From: Hippophae tibetana
Lineage: Eukaryota; Streptophyta; Magnoliopsida; Rosales; Elaeagnaceae
Assembly (NCBI GenBank): GCA_037013495.1
Contig: JAZDXN010000029.1
Span: 1,810,501-1,874,500 of the forward strand
Length of the DNA stretch: 64,000 nucleotides
Reading direction: 5' to 3'
In this document: positions 1 through 12,200 of the stretch, in pieces
Numbering within the stretch: the first letter of the stretch is position 1
Layout: every line of letters starts with the position of its first letter
The notes under the pieces: model-generated
Databases searched by the model: none
Seen by the model: the letters and a program-made list of their open reading frames with translations, nothing else
Told to the model about the DNA's origin: nothing
Program-made: the position numbers and the translations under genes

Positions 1-256
1 TGATCTAGGTACAATTGTGTTATGATGCCTTAATTATTTGATTTGCACCTAGATGTGGGTTATCTAAAACCCTCAAGCATGCCCTTAGTTTTTGGTACAG
101 AAAAATTTAAAAATCAATAGGGCATGTTTGAAATAGTATAGGTAGACAACCTTGTCTTACTTGTAGGTTCGATTGACTCAATGATGAGGGGACATTGAGT
201 TTACTTAAAAGGCAATCCCTAAGTTACGTCTTGCTAAGACGTTAAACTAAGCGCTG

Positions 257-274
257 GATGGGAGGCAACCCATC
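257..274 (+). other. Potential hairpin in X 3' region
   Basis: GATGGG (257-262) and CCCATC (269-274) form a perfect 6-bp stem around a 6-base loop. Equivalent hairpins with different stem bases occur at 4074-4088 in G2 and 38684-38709 in G, each at the start of the 3' untranslated part. Function unknown. Confidence 0.55.
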
Positions 275-2108
275 ATTTTAGGTAATTTTCTGTTATTTAT
301 TTTATTTACTTAATTTGATTGTTCATTTTAGTTTAATAATTTTTAAATTGTTAAAACTAAAAATATTTGTTGAGATGTTAGAAGTTTACAGCGATCTGTC
401 TGTATACACTATAATAATGAATATGATGGATGCACCTGCATTTCTCCATTACTACTTACACATTCTCAAGAAATAGGTAATCTTTCTTCTCTTTTCTCTT
501 TATCTTTAATTTAGAGTTGTTACATTGAGGACAATGTAAGTTCTAGGTTGGGGGTGGTGAAAAGTTACCATGCTTAATTAAAAAAAATTTAACAATTTAA
601 AAATTAAAAAAAAAAAATTATATATTTTCTCACAAAAATTTATCATTGCTTTAAATCAAATTTAAGTAAATAATTAAGTCTTTTGTACTGTTATATTAAT
701 TTTTGAAAACATATCATGAAATATTTTGTAATTATTTTTGATAATTAGTTAGTTTTTGTCATAACTAGTATTTCTTGATAAAATGTGGAAATTATATTAA
801 ACCCAAAATCGGTGTTTATGAATTTTTTTTTTAGTGGAGACTACCCTTGTGAGATATAATTTGAGCCTAATTTCTTTTATTCAGAGTGAAATATATATTT
901 TTTCTACTCCAAACACATTTCTTATTTATTCAAAAAGTTTAGATGATCTCTATAGGTATTAGCATTGAATGTATGAATTTTTTCTCATCTTAATAGAGTA
1001 TCATATATTTTTTATTATTATTTTTGCTTAGATTAAATGATTTGAGTAGAAATTGATAGTATATGCTTATATCTCATTTATGCATGACTGCTACAAAAAC
1101 AAAAAGACATATCTGGGGTTACCTAAACCAAGATCAAACAGAAAAGCCACAAAATTAACCACTCACCAAAATCCAAAATAAATGTACAATCTATACATGG
1201 GTTGACTCTCTAAAATATACATATATTGAAAAAAAAAATAGAGAGATAAAAAATATAGTCTCATCTACATACTATGACCCATATTCCCTACAAAGTTGTG
1301 AGTACAAGCTAATTACAAAAGAAAGATATAGGAAGTAATTCCCTAAAAAGTCATTGCAATTTCTTCATTTGTAAAAAGGATATATCTTGAAATTCTTTCT
1401 TAATGAGTTTGATTTATGCATGAAAATGATTTTTATATATGATATCTTTATAATTTATACATTCGATTCCTTTCATGAGATCAATGTTAAAACAACACTT
1501 TGAGCCTTTATTCTTTATACATATGCGAACATATTAGTTCATTTCTATACATCAACTCTTTCGCATATAAATTAGTATGAGTGTTTGAACCCATAGGATT
1601 CAGTGTTTTGAGAGTATTGACTTGTGAGGAATAGAGTCGAAGCGAATTCTGATTCATGACACTGAAATTGGGTGAAATTAAATTGATACATTTTTGACAT
1701 GAAATATGAAAATGATTTTCGACTAATTATTATAATAAATCATGATTGTTTAAAGAGATTAAAATAACTTATGCTTGAGATTTTAATTATGATCTTAAAA
1801 GAGATTAAAAAGTAAGAGACATTTTTGTGATATGTTGTTTTCTTTTATTCTTAAATTAATTTTTGATTTTGTTGTAATTTTAGTTTTTGATTTGATTGTT
1901 TTTATTTCTTTTGATTTTTATATTTAGTGCAATGTTTGTGGTTATCATTACTGAAAACCCTCACGAGACTCAAACTCGTCCACTAGGGCAACCTAGGGGT
2001 TTAAAGGCTTGTTGCATAGGCTAAATGCAACCGTTTCAATCCACGAAAGTGATTTAGGATAGTTTAATTTTTAGTTTTTATCGCTTCTCTTGCTAAGGGA
2101 CTAGCAAG

Positions 2109-2125
2109 AAGCTGGTTGGGGGTTG
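2109..2125 (+). other. Polypurine tract of element X
   Basis: G-rich tract ending in GGTTGGGGGTTG immediately before the LTR start TGATGAGTGC. This is the plus-strand priming site of LTR retrotransposons; preceded by the phrase GGGACTAGCAA, which I associate with Athila/Tat 3' ends. Confidence 0.7.
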
Positions 2126-2469
2126 TGATGAGTGCTCAAAAAGCACTAAAATAACCATGATTTTATGCAAATTAATTGATTAAAAATATATATATTTATA
2201 TGTTTTATCATATATTTATATAAATTTGTCTTTTTCGGAATCACGGGTATTTTTATTGTTTTTCAGGTATTTTGGCTTAAAAATGCAACTTAAAGACTCA
2301 AAGAGGAATACTGGAAGCAATACATCACAAATATATTAATAAATAAATGCGGAAAGGTCAACAAATATGGAAAAATTGAACAAAATGGGTCAAAAAGGTC
2401 AAAAATGTCAAAAAGGAGAAAAACGCGCCGCCGTGCCCCAGCACCCAGCTCCGCCCCAAGCTGCGCGCG

Positions 2470-2585
2470 CGGCACTGTTCATGCGCGCAGCACGGCGCGC
2501 GCGGGGTACTGTTCATGCGTGCAGCACTGCGCGCGGGGGGTACTGTTCATGTGCGCAGCACTGCGCGCGGGTTACTGTTCATCCG
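2470..2585 (+). repeat. GC-rich tandem repeat in X LTR U3
   Basis: Four units of about 32-34 bp, each marked by ACTGTTCAT (at 2474, 2508, 2542 and 2574) followed by alternating GCGC-rich sequence. The matching area of the minus-strand copy (about 31735-31900) is also GC-rich but arranged differently, so the array is variable between copies. Confidence 0.8.
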
Positions 2586-2606
2586 CACGCGCCGACACTC
2601 ATTTTT

Positions 2607-2654
2607 CACGTGCAGCCGCCCCATGACGTCATGCTGACGTCATTGATGACGTCA
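2607..2654 (+). promoter_or_regulatory. G-box plus three TGACGTCA palindromes
   Basis: One CACGTG (2607-2612) and three perfect TGACGTCA sites (2624-2631, 2635-2642, 2647-2654) spaced 11-12 bp, about one helical turn. TGACGTCA is the classic bZIP (CRE/TGA-type) target. The cluster sits about 70 bp upstream of a TATA box. It recurs in the minus-strand copy with two perfect sites and one decayed site. Confidence 0.75.
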
Positions 2655-2722
2655 GCATTTCCATTACGCGTTTTTATATTTTTTAAACATTTTTTTACTC
2701 ATTTTTTCTCTCCATCCTCACC

Positions 2723-2730
2723 TATAAATA
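2723..2730 (+). promoter_or_regulatory. TATA box of X LTR
   Basis: TATAAATA in a CC...CCCCC context, typical of plant LTR promoters; the equivalent in the minus copy is at 31572-31579. Confidence 0.7.
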
Positions 2731-4033
2731 CCCCCTTCCCTTCACTTCAAAAACACACCTTCAAAACACACTTCTCTCTTCTTTCTTTCTCTCTTTTCTT
2801 AGATTTTTAGTTTTTTTTAGTTTTTCTTATGTTTTCTTAGTTTTTAGCTTTTCTTAGTTAATTTCTCTTAGATTTAGAGTTCTTCCCTTTTTGGGAAGAA
2901 CTAGTTATGTTTTTGTAATATTTTAGCTCTTTGATTCAATAAATGGGAGTGCAATTTCCGCTTGGAGTTTTTCCAGCAACGGGAATAGCGTCGAAGTTCT
3001 GTAAGGATTTTATTTTCTTTACAGTTATTTTTATGCTTTATTCTTACATGTTATATTTAATTTGTCTGTGGTTAAATTTAACTGTGCTGGCTATTTAGTA
3101 AACATGATGTAATAATAACGTTGTTATGCTTGCGAAATATTAAATAGGTAAAAATCTCTAAAATGAATTGATTTTGTTTTTATTCATGATTTTATATTAA
3201 GAATGTTAGAGAGAAATATATTATTTTTCATTACAAACTTAAACCTGAAAATTAGATTTTAAGGTTTAGTTATCCGGTCTGATTTAGAGTAGTGCTCTTT
3301 TATTTGATGGTACAATCGCCCGGTAGTTAGAGTGAAGCTCTATTTCAAAAGTTTTTATAAGAATTATTATCTGAAAATGTATTGACAACATGTTTTCGGT
3401 AGTGGTTTTAAAACTTGAAAGTTAGTACTCGGATAACTAAATTCTTGGGTTTAATTTGGACACCTTGAATAAAGTTTAAACTGTCTAACCCCACCAAAGG
3501 TGGCATTTAAATGGTTCATTTTCAATCTCTTAGAAAAAGGAATTAATTTAATTAAGCAAATTAGTTATCAACCCCACCCATAGGTGTTAATTGATTTGTT
3601 TAGTTAACAAAGAATATCTAACCCCACCAAAGGTGGTATTCATACAAAAAAGGGAGATTCAATAAATATCAATTCATATCCTTAATCACCTAGATAATAT
3701 GAGCAAGCATAATTAACTTAGTTATTATATCCATAAATACTCCGCCATTATAAATGATAAAATTTGCATAAATGTTTATTGAATCTATGTTTAATTTTAT
3801 GTAATTAGATTAAAAACACAAAACCCCAAAATATCGTGACAGGATGTTTAGGATTTAATTTCGTTTTTAAAAGTTTGAATATTAAATTAAAAACCACACA
3901 CATTCCTTCCTTAGATCGACCTTGGGAGTATACTTATCATTTTCTACGAAATGATTCGTGCACTTGCGAGAGTTTTATAAATATTAAAACCAAAGTATTG
4001 GCAAGAATCAGCGATGCCGGTTTTCGCTCATCA

Positions 4034-5548
4034 TGTACCTTAGGAGTTGATATGATCATCTACTTGTGACGTTGGTTGGGAGGCAACCGAACATTATTTT
4101 ACTTATATTTTTTATTGTTTTGTTTTGTAGGTGAATAAATATAAAAGAGAAATAATTTAACAAGATTAAAAAGTTTTAACAATAGATATGGTGTGCCAAA
4201 ATCGAGGAAGTTTTCTTTCCTTTTACTTTTTTCATATTAATATGTGTACATTAGGGACAATGTGTAATTTAAATTTGGGGGAGGGCACTTCATTCTCTAC
4301 TTTAGCATTGAGTATGCATTTTTCATTTTTAGAAAATCTTTTATTATTAGGATGTTTTTAATCACGATTTGGGTAGAAATTGATAAATATATGTAAGCCA
4401 AATGCATGCATGCTTGATATGAAATGTATGAACCTGATGATAGAGATTGGTTTTCCTAACTGGGATAAGGAATGTAACATGCTCATTAATATACTTACAT
4501 TAATCATGTGATATACTTACTAGTATTGATTAGATTGATTCAAATTTTTATGCATATGTTCATGATTAATTTTGGTGTTTTTATTGAGAAAAAAATTGTG
4601 GTGAGTTATACAAGTTGATGAGATCTACCATGTTGTAGAATCTATTTGATCATCCCTTGAGGTGAAATCCTAAATAGTATTTAGCATAAAAAATTATTTA
4701 GGCCTTCTTTGGATCAATTGAGCATTTCAAGGTAACTATTGTTAATATCTTTAGTCACCCATTTGAGCCTAATTAAGAACCTTTCATATCCTTAACCCAC
4801 GTTTTATGCCTAAATAATAAGCATTACCGTTACCTTTGCACCTTTAGCTTATACAAAAAGGAAATGCAATCATGTGTTATGCTATAAAGTGACAATAATT
4901 GTAATGCATCATATATTAAAAAAAAATTACAACACAATTATCCCTATAAATAAAAAAATAAAGTTTGAAAATAAGTTTGGGGGTGTTCTGAAGTTACAAA
5001 AATATATGGATTAAACAAATATGAAAAGAATAATAAGATAGATTACACTAAAAGATCAAGTAAACGATTAATTGTAGTTAAAAAGTGCATGATGAATTAA
5101 AATGAAGCAAAATTGTGGAAAAAGCCTAAATGTCTTCATTTATCTACCCCCACCTAAACCTTATATTACAAGCATGCAAAGCCCTTATTGATCTTTAACT
5201 AAGTGCATATTTATATTAGTGGAGAGTAATGTGAAAAATAGACTTATGAAATTTGTTTTAAGATTGAATTGATTAGCATGCTCATATAGGTGGATTTCAT
5301 GAGTGCATTGGAGGAATTCATATGCAAAACACACACATGAATCAATTCTCAAAAATCTTACATATCTTTTTATTGATGGAATGTTGATTGATGAATATAT
5401 GATCCTCCTTGTCATAGAATTGCATGAATTTTGAGGGAGATAGTTTTAGCTAAATATACATGTATTAATATATATGTATGCCCACATAAATTTGTCTAGT
5501 TAGACTCGACTTTACTTAAAGGCAAGCAAAGAGTTAAGTTTATGGGGG
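4034..5548 (+). mobile_element. Element G2 (Athila-type), end of pol and 3' non-coding region
   Basis: Collinear with 38632-40178 of element G: both start with a GTACCTTA-like stretch from the end of the integrase area, then a hairpin (4074-4088), then GGACAATGTG followed by TTTGGGGGAGGG (about 4256-4290), then 1.2 kb of AT-rich sequence and the final polypurine tract (5531-5548). No coding part is visible because X interrupts it at the left. Fossil. Confidence 0.75.
4074..4088 (+). other. Potential hairpin in G2 3' region
   Basis: GGTTG (4074-4078) and CAACC (4084-4088) pair around the loop GGAGG. Same position in the element as the hairpins at 257 and 38684. Confidence 0.55.
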
Positions 5549-6993
5549 TGATAACACTATGACAATAGAGTCGTCTGTGCATGTTTTTGCTTGATATTTG
5601 TTTGTTTTATTCAATAAGTAATACTTTTGAGATAAAAAATATTAAAATGTAAACTTTCTGGTGGAAAGGGGTGAAAATATATATTTCATGAATTTTTTTA
5701 TTTAGGACCAATTAGAACATGACATGTGAACACCAAGAAGAAAAGGAAGCCAATCAGAATGCTCTACATGTACAACTATCTAGTCATAGCCACATGGATT
5801 CCATGCAAGCAAGGGAAACCAATCGGAGTGCATCGCGTGTACCAGGTGTTTCCATGTGTCGACACCATATTCAATTCATGTTTCATTGCATAGTCAACAA
5901 GCGTGCCATATGCCATCATAGGATTATGTATTCTTTCAATTGGGGTGACACACGATTCAGATCAACAAATCACAACATGCCACATAATGACTAGTCTACC
6001 CCACCACACATCATATGCTGATTCATCCATTGTTTCTAGCATACCATATGTCACGATCTCATTGGCTAACACTATTTAATTTTCCTTTTTTCATCTCAAC
6101 CCTTAATCTGATACTGATCTAATGGTCCATATTCCATCTGAGCCTAATGTAACTCCTTAATTGCTCCAAAAAAACCCTACTAGCCGAATTTACAAAAAAT
6201 ACAAAAAATGTTGAAAAAGAGATACAATTTTGGTGGAAATTCAAGATAAGATTGGTGTTATAATTTAAGAGATTGATTGTATTTATTCTTCTTTTCCTTT
6301 CTTTATCATTTGTCATATCTTTTTTTATGAAAAATATGATCTTTATAACTAAAATTATATCCAACTAATTTATTAATATAAGGATCTTATGAACTCAGTT
6401 TTTAATATGTGATGATCTAATATTTTATCCTAATTATGATTTCAATTTAATTATATTATTTAATCTTATTTTTATTGTATTAATTGCTTGGCTAACAATT
6501 GATATATAGAGATAATTAAATATATTTAAGAAAATTATTTAATTGTTTGTCTTGATTAAATAACATACATAGTTTATAGGCAGATATGAATGATTCTTAT
6601 GCATGTGATCAATAATTGATGAACTTAATATGTAGTATGCAATTTAATTGACATGATAGGTTAGATTCAATTGATCATGTAATTGATTGGTAATTATATT
6701 GAAGGGATTTTAGTGATTCATATGTTTAGAAAATTGAGAGATTAAGTATTCCTAGATATTTCCTCATATATATTCTTAGCTACTAATTTTGAGTTAATTA
6801 ATTACTACTATTTATTTTTAGTTCTTTTAAATTTGATTTCTCCAAACATAAAAAAATGATCTTTATTTCTTTTTAGTTTGAAACTTAGTTTCTAATAAAA
6901 TCATCTCTGTGGAAACAATATTTTCTTATCATTATATTACTTATTTGTGATATGTATACTTGCGTACCAATTGTACACAATTTGTGTCGATCA
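5549..6993 (+). repeat. 3' LTR of element G2 (G family)
   Basis: LTR of about 1.45 kb starting TGATAACAC after a G-rich tract and ending GTGTCGATCA. Similar over its length to the LTRs at 27681-29135, 40179-41699 and 55167-56658. The U3 is rich in CCAAT-like and CACATG/CACGTG-like boxes; the R/U5 part is AT-rich. Downstream sequence at 7130 onward is a copia LTR, so G2 probably sits in that LTR. Confidence 0.8.
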
Positions 6994-7129
6994 AAGAGAT
7001 AGCCAAAAATCTCAATGAAACTAATTAAATAAAGAACTCTTATGTAAGTAGTAGTCTTCTTGATTAATGTGTGTTACTAATCATATTTGTAATAGAAAAC
7101 ATATTTATCAAGTACATAGAATTAGGGTT

Positions 7130-7972
7130 TTAATTTTTCATATAAATAAAAATCATTGCTCATTATTTCAAACAACCATATTCCTTATAATTTTTCTAAT
7201 TATTTTTATGCTCTCACTCTCAAAACGTTTTGGAAAAACAAGATATATATTTTTGGCTTCCTTCTTTAATTAATCTATCAAATATTGGTTGTTGTGTTTG
7301 ATTGACTAATAAGCCTATTTGATTTTATATTCATATAACTTCTTCTTTATTATGTTCTCGAATGCTTGGATCAAATAATTGTGTGTATAATATCATAATT
7401 ATTTAATTTGATTATTTAACTTTAAAGAAGCTATCTTTATTTAACTTATGCTTCAACTTTTGTTCTAGGGTTTGCTAGTTGGTTTTAGCTTAACAAATTA
7501 TTTATTAAAACATCTAGCTAGGTTTTTTTTTCATTATTGAATATGCTCTATGACACACTTTGTATGCTAACTTTTTAGGTGTTGGTGAATGGGTTCAATT
7601 ACTCGTGTGACTCAATTTTTTTCAAAACGTTGATCCAAAGTCATACACATTTTTTTGTGAAGACTATGAAGGAAAGAAGTACTTATTAGTAGATTACTTG
7701 AGGGCATTATTTTGGAGGATAATTTAAGTCTTGACCATGTAATTGAACCTTATTTTCATAATAGATAGTTAGGTGGTCTGGTGGACCAATGGTTTTCCTC
7801 TTAGGTTATTATTGTTACCTAGGATGTGTCAATATTTTTTTATCTATTTTTGAATTATTTTATTTACACACAATTATATGACTGGTCGTTTGTAAAATTT
7901 TAATTTTGCATAATTCAATTAATTTATTATTTACCTCCTAGTTTAATTACATATGTAACTAAAAACTTTCAG
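7130..7972 (+). repeat. Copia family C LTR, right-hand part
   Basis: Matches 47400-48015 and 56715-57391 with the same order of landmarks: a run about taking hold of a TTCTAGGG phrase, GACACAC, TGCTAACTTTTTAGGTG, GTGTGACTC, GAAAGAA and GTTTTCCTCTTAGG. The left part of the LTR is not present before G2. Bases 6994-7130 are AT-rich and I cannot assign them. Confidence 0.6.
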
Positions 7973-7975
7973 TTT

Positions 7976-8258
7976 CCATTATCATTTTGATTATTTATGT
8001 GCATGTTTTTACAATTAATTAAATAAAGATTATTTCTTGATTCAAGGTTTGTTAAATATTTATTTGTGAATAATTTATTGGCCATTTCCTTCTCACAATA
8101 GATTAAAAATTTGAGAATTTGGTTTTAGACACATAATCTTGATCTAATTTGGATAGCTTGAGCAAGAGTTTAAATAGGCAACTTGATCGTGAGCATTGAG
8201 TTAAACAGTTTGCTATTTCCTTATGCATAATTTAATAAATCAATTAAACATCCCTATT
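7976..8258 (+). repeat. Y-family LTR, first segment
   Basis: AT-rich sequence resembling 44770-45000 and 60620-60900 (for example AATTAAATAAAGATTATTTCTTG). It is the left piece of an old gypsy LTR split by the Tat element; continuation is at 19526-19826 and 25326-25468. Confidence 0.65.
8113..8257 (+). repeat. 145-bp direct duplication, left copy
   Basis: Runs from GAGAATTTGG to CATCCCTAT and is repeated at 19381-19525 with about 6 mismatches by eye. The two copies flank the Tat element. Far longer than the 5-bp target duplication expected from a retroviral-type integrase. Confidence 0.9.
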
Positions 8259-8796
8259 TGGAGAGAATTTAAGTGTCTAATTCTATTGATTCTTAGTAAG
8301 AAGTGAGAAATTGAACAACTGAAGTAGATCCTGTATTCTCCTCATTTAAGGGGTATATATACATGTGCATTACATCCTATGCACATAGGAGGTCATGTAC
8401 AAGCAACCTGGAAATACTGTTTACACAATAAAATGAATTTCAAACTGTTATAAAGAAGATCGATGCATTACAATAGGTCGTTATAATGGAGGTCGTTACA
8501 TATGGGTCGCTTTAAGTCCATAAGCCGCTTTCTTCAAGCCACTTATAGGAAGGGAAAACCATTATCATGTCGTCATTGTAGGGTTAGCACGTCAAATCTT
8601 GAAGCCTAGAATCTCGTACTTTGGACAGTATGGACCACGTACTTGGACAACGAGATATTTTGTCGACATGGTAACGTACTTTACCAAACATCTTGGGCTT
8701 AGGCCATTATTGAACTAGCCCTATCACCTCACTATATCATAGCGGAGTACCCATACACCTAAGGTCGTATGTTTAGTACCTATTTAATACCAAACA
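8259..8796 (-). repeat. 3' LTR of the Tat element
   Basis: 538 bp, plus-strand ends TGGAGAG and CAAACA, so the element-strand LTR reads TG...CA. Matches 18851-19380. An adjacent element-strand G-run (GGGGGAG, complement of CTCCCCC at 8801-8807) marks the polypurine tract at its right. Confidence 0.85.
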
Positions 8797-8812
8797 TTGA
8801 CTCCCCCATTCT
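8797..8812 (-). other. Polypurine tract of the Tat element
   Basis: On the minus strand this reads as GAGAATGGGGGAGTCAA directly before the LTR start TGTTTGG; the expected plus-strand priming site. Confidence 0.75.
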
Positions 8813-8923
8813 CTTGATTTTGATAAGTCAAGAGAATAACCTGGTCGCGAATTCCATTTAAGTAATTCTTAGTTGATAGATTCAATCGTTTATATACCAA
8901 ACAACGGCCACTCAGACAATGCA

Positions 8924-8949
8924 AATATATATATATATATATATATATA
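8924..8949. repeat. (AT)n microsatellite
   Basis: About 13 AT dinucleotides in the 3' non-coding part of the Tat element. Confidence 0.95.
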
Positions 8950-9289
8950 CTATACTTTACTTGTAGAATAAATAGATGTTATTATTGTCGTATGTATTTT
9001 TTTATTTTTTATTTTTAAGAAACCTTTCAGCTTCTTATTTTTCCTTTATAAATAGTAGGAGAATTTACTTTTACCTTTTACTTGTTTTTAACTAATTAAT
9101 TATATTTAGAGGATTTCAGCCCGTTGATTACTCAAAGATCATGTTATTCTTTCATAAGGTCGTTCAGAAGTTACTTGATAGTCATTTTAGCTCGTTTATT
9201 TAACGTTGTTTGCTAGAATTTAGGTCGTTGTTATATCCTTATCTCTTGATTTGATACAAACTTCTCACTTAGGTAATTATTCATCCTTT

Positions 9290-12200
9290 TTTTAATGTCG
9301 CATAAAGGAAAAGAAGTGAGTAGGTCTTCAAAGGGAGACCTCTCCAAAAATGTATCTCTTCGTCGTATTCCCTCGAGGTCGTTACAAACCAAACGACCTA
9401 AAACGACAGAGAGTAGTGACAATAGGCCCACTCCGAGGACTATTAAGGAAGGGATTCTCACTCTTCCTACTTCCTTAGGGTCCAAGGCGGTGTCTACCTC
9501 ATCCTCATAGGGTTCAATTCTTGTTATCAAGATTCCCATGTCCATATCCCCCAAGGTACCTTGTTCAAAAAAGAAAAGGGAAAACAAGGACGAACCTACA
9601 CATAGAACCAAAGATAAGCATCAAATTGTAAAGATGCCGAGTGTTCTAACAGTTAAAGAGTTAGAAGAAATTAGACAAACATATGACATTCCAACCCGTG
9701 TAGGGCTAATGCCAGTACGTGCTCATTTATATGATGCTGATGATCCTTCATCGGGGTGGTGGGTGATACATTTATCAACCTTTAAAATAGGTCTCTGTTG
9801 CCCTTTTCCCAAATTGGTGGCCCATGCTTTGAACACTTTTGATATTAATTTTGCGCAAATAAATCCAAACGGGTGGTGAACACTTTTATGTATTTTCGTG
9901 GTAGTTGGAGAGCACAAAATAGACCTCGAAAATGATGAATTGAGGTGTTTATATTGTTTAAAAAGGAATAGGTTAGACAAAGGGAGGGCGTACATATCTT
10001 GAGTTATCAGCCACAGGTTGCATCTCAAACTTCCCAATAGCACTTCTCGCTGTATAGATAAATATTTTTACATTATTGGGGATATTTGGGGTGACGGGGT
10101 GGATTTTCCAATTCGATACACTTGGAACCCTAATTTTAACACTTCACAACCTTGGGCTAGTGAGCTCATGAGTAAATTGGATATTAGTGGTAAAGAAAAA
10201 ATGAGGCAGATTGAGCTACAAAATACCTCGAATGAAGGTTACCGCGATATCTTGACTATAGCTTGGTTAAAGAAGTCCGGGGTATGGTGAGGTTACACAA
10301 ACGAATATCAAGGTCATTATTATTTTTTATTTACATGTTGATTTATGTTCATTATATATATTTATACATCGTTGGTGAAATTATTGATGTTTATATATTT
10401 TGCAGGGATGGACTACTCACACGTCAATTTAGGAGATCTTATTGACACTTCAGGTGTGCAAGAGCTGGCTCTCACTTATCTTCATATGGAGCGCATGAAC
10501 CCTTCACTTACTCAAGAAGATTTCTTCGTAGATTTAGAGGTCGATGCTACCCCTAAAGTTGTAATTCCTTCAACTACCTTGGGTAATCCAAGCTCATTAT
10601 CACCTCGCGATCCAAAAGTGTCAAAAAAGAGGAAATTTGGGGATTATACCCCAGGAATAGAGGCAATGGATATGGATGACTTTTAGTTTGACGAGGTCAT
10701 CCTGAAGGATGTCGTTGTTTTAGAGACCCATGTTACCTATTTTAGCGAGGGGATTTTTGAGTGAACATATCTTAAGAGAGATATATACCATCATTTTGGA
10801 ACAGAAATGGAGAGGGCACACGTGATAGCAGCCTAGAAGAGTGCAGGGGGAACACATGGGGAATTGATTATAGATCACCTTCTAGAGGTGGATGAACTTA
10901 TTAATTTCTCATTCCATAACCTTTATATAAAATTTTCATTTGTTTCGTTAACTCATTTTGTTCGCAAGTGGTGTATTTGGAGAGGGAAGCCGAGTTGTCA
11001 CTTCGGGGTTACAAACGCGAGGTCTAGGCTAGCCGGTTATAGATAGCCAAATATGAAAGGTTGATAAAAGACAAAGATGTCTTGATTGTCGAGAAGGATA
11101 CAAAAATTTTGAATTTAGAAAATGAGGTGATTGATAAAGTGGAGAAACTAAGAAAAGAGGACTCATACTGTTTTGAGAAGGGTTAAGCTACTAAGCACTT
11201 TGAAAAACTCGCAAAATAGGCCGATGAAAAGAACATCGTTCTTCAAGAGAAAATTTCTACCATGTCAACTCAGGTCAGCTCGCTATCTACAATGGTAGAT
11301 ACCTTAAGAGCGGAATGTACTAAAGTCTATTGTATTAGTGCTAGCTTTGTAGTAAACAACCTTAAACTTCATGCTGAAAAGCTTGGCTTAAATACGCCTT
11401 ACTTGACATTGATGCGAGCTTTTAAAAGCAATAGGCCCAAAATAGTTGGAGTTGCTATGCCATAAGGTTCACCTCGCAATACAGAGGCCACCTCGAGTCG
11501 TTAACTTGATGGGGTGGTAGTGGAAGATGCTACTCCTTGATGGATGAATTTATTTTTGTAAAAGTCATATGTAAATGAATATTTTTGGACTTGAAATCAC
11601 TAATTTTGAATGTTGCATTTATTTCTACATCTCTATATATTTGGCTTGGATTGAAATCTCTACATTTTTCTTGGATTGAAGTTTCTTTGTTATAGTATAT
11701 CATACATAATTTGGAGAATTTGAGGCCGTGTTGACTTGATATATTATTACTGAGTGACCTAATAAATTTCAAGAAGTAATCACACTCCGTTTAACTTAAT
11801 CTATTATAGTAAAGTAAATTTGGACAATTTTTTGAAATGCGATCATTACTATCTAGAAGAGTACTCCCTGTGATAGGGGAACACACTATTTCTACTCAAG
11901 GTGAGAAGATAAGTTCAACCTTAGTCATGATGCCAGTTTTGCCTGATGTGAGAAAATGAGCTATTTCTTTTACTCATAGCGAGGAGGTTAATCAAACCCT
12001 TCCCAAGGTCACGAAGGGGGTAATGAATGAAAAGAGCCCTACTATTGCTAGGTCGTCTACTCTATTCGTGAGTAAGTCATGTATTTTAAAATCACCTCTG
12101 AATGAGGTATCCCCGTTAAGGGAGGATATTGAGCCTTTACAGAGTATATATCCTCCCCTAAAAGAGAGAAGTTAGACAAGTGGTGTGAATAATCTCTTCA

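Larger units (their letters stand above)
1..2125 (+). mobile_element. Element X (Athila-type Ty3/gypsy), 3' non-coding internal part
   Basis: This is the 3' untranslated internal region of an Athila-type LTR retrotransposon whose 5' part lies outside the window. Seen: a hairpin-forming segment at 257-274, an internal polypurine-like motif preceded by a GACAATGT word near 525-565, and a true polypurine tract directly before the LTR at 2126. The order (hairpin, GACAATG plus G-run, about 1.5 kb of AT-rich filler, final G-rich tract, LTR) is the same as in elements G2, G and E in this window. The filler at about 600-930 also resembles 58290-58620. No coding segment is recognised here. Fossil; condition upstream of base 1 unknown. 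Confidence 0.7.
2126..4033 (+). repeat. 3' LTR of element X (Athila-type)
   Basis: LTR of about 1.9 kb bounded by the inverted ends TGATGA and TCATCA. A second copy lies in the opposite orientation at 30166-32206, and both ends agree with that copy. U3 holds GC-rich 32-34-bp tandem repeats (2470-2585), a CACGTG box, three TGACGTCA palindromes and a TATA box; the rest is AT-rich. The base right after it (4034) resumes element G2, so X was inserted in G2. Overlapping short reading frames in the GC-rich part are not credible genes. Confidence 0.85.

Noticed and set aside
2367-2810. 147-codon plus-strand frame over the GC-rich X LTR U3
   Set aside because: It spans tandem repeats, bZIP sites and the TATA box; composition is Ala/Arg from GC repeats and the other copy does not keep the frame.
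3836-4069. 77-codon frame repeated on the minus strand at 30091-30363
   Set aside because: The apparent conservation is simply the two X LTR copies; it runs across the LTR end into unrelated flanks.
5719-5994. 91-codon frame in the G2 LTR
   Set aside because: Falls in LTR U3 and is not kept in the three other G-family LTRs.
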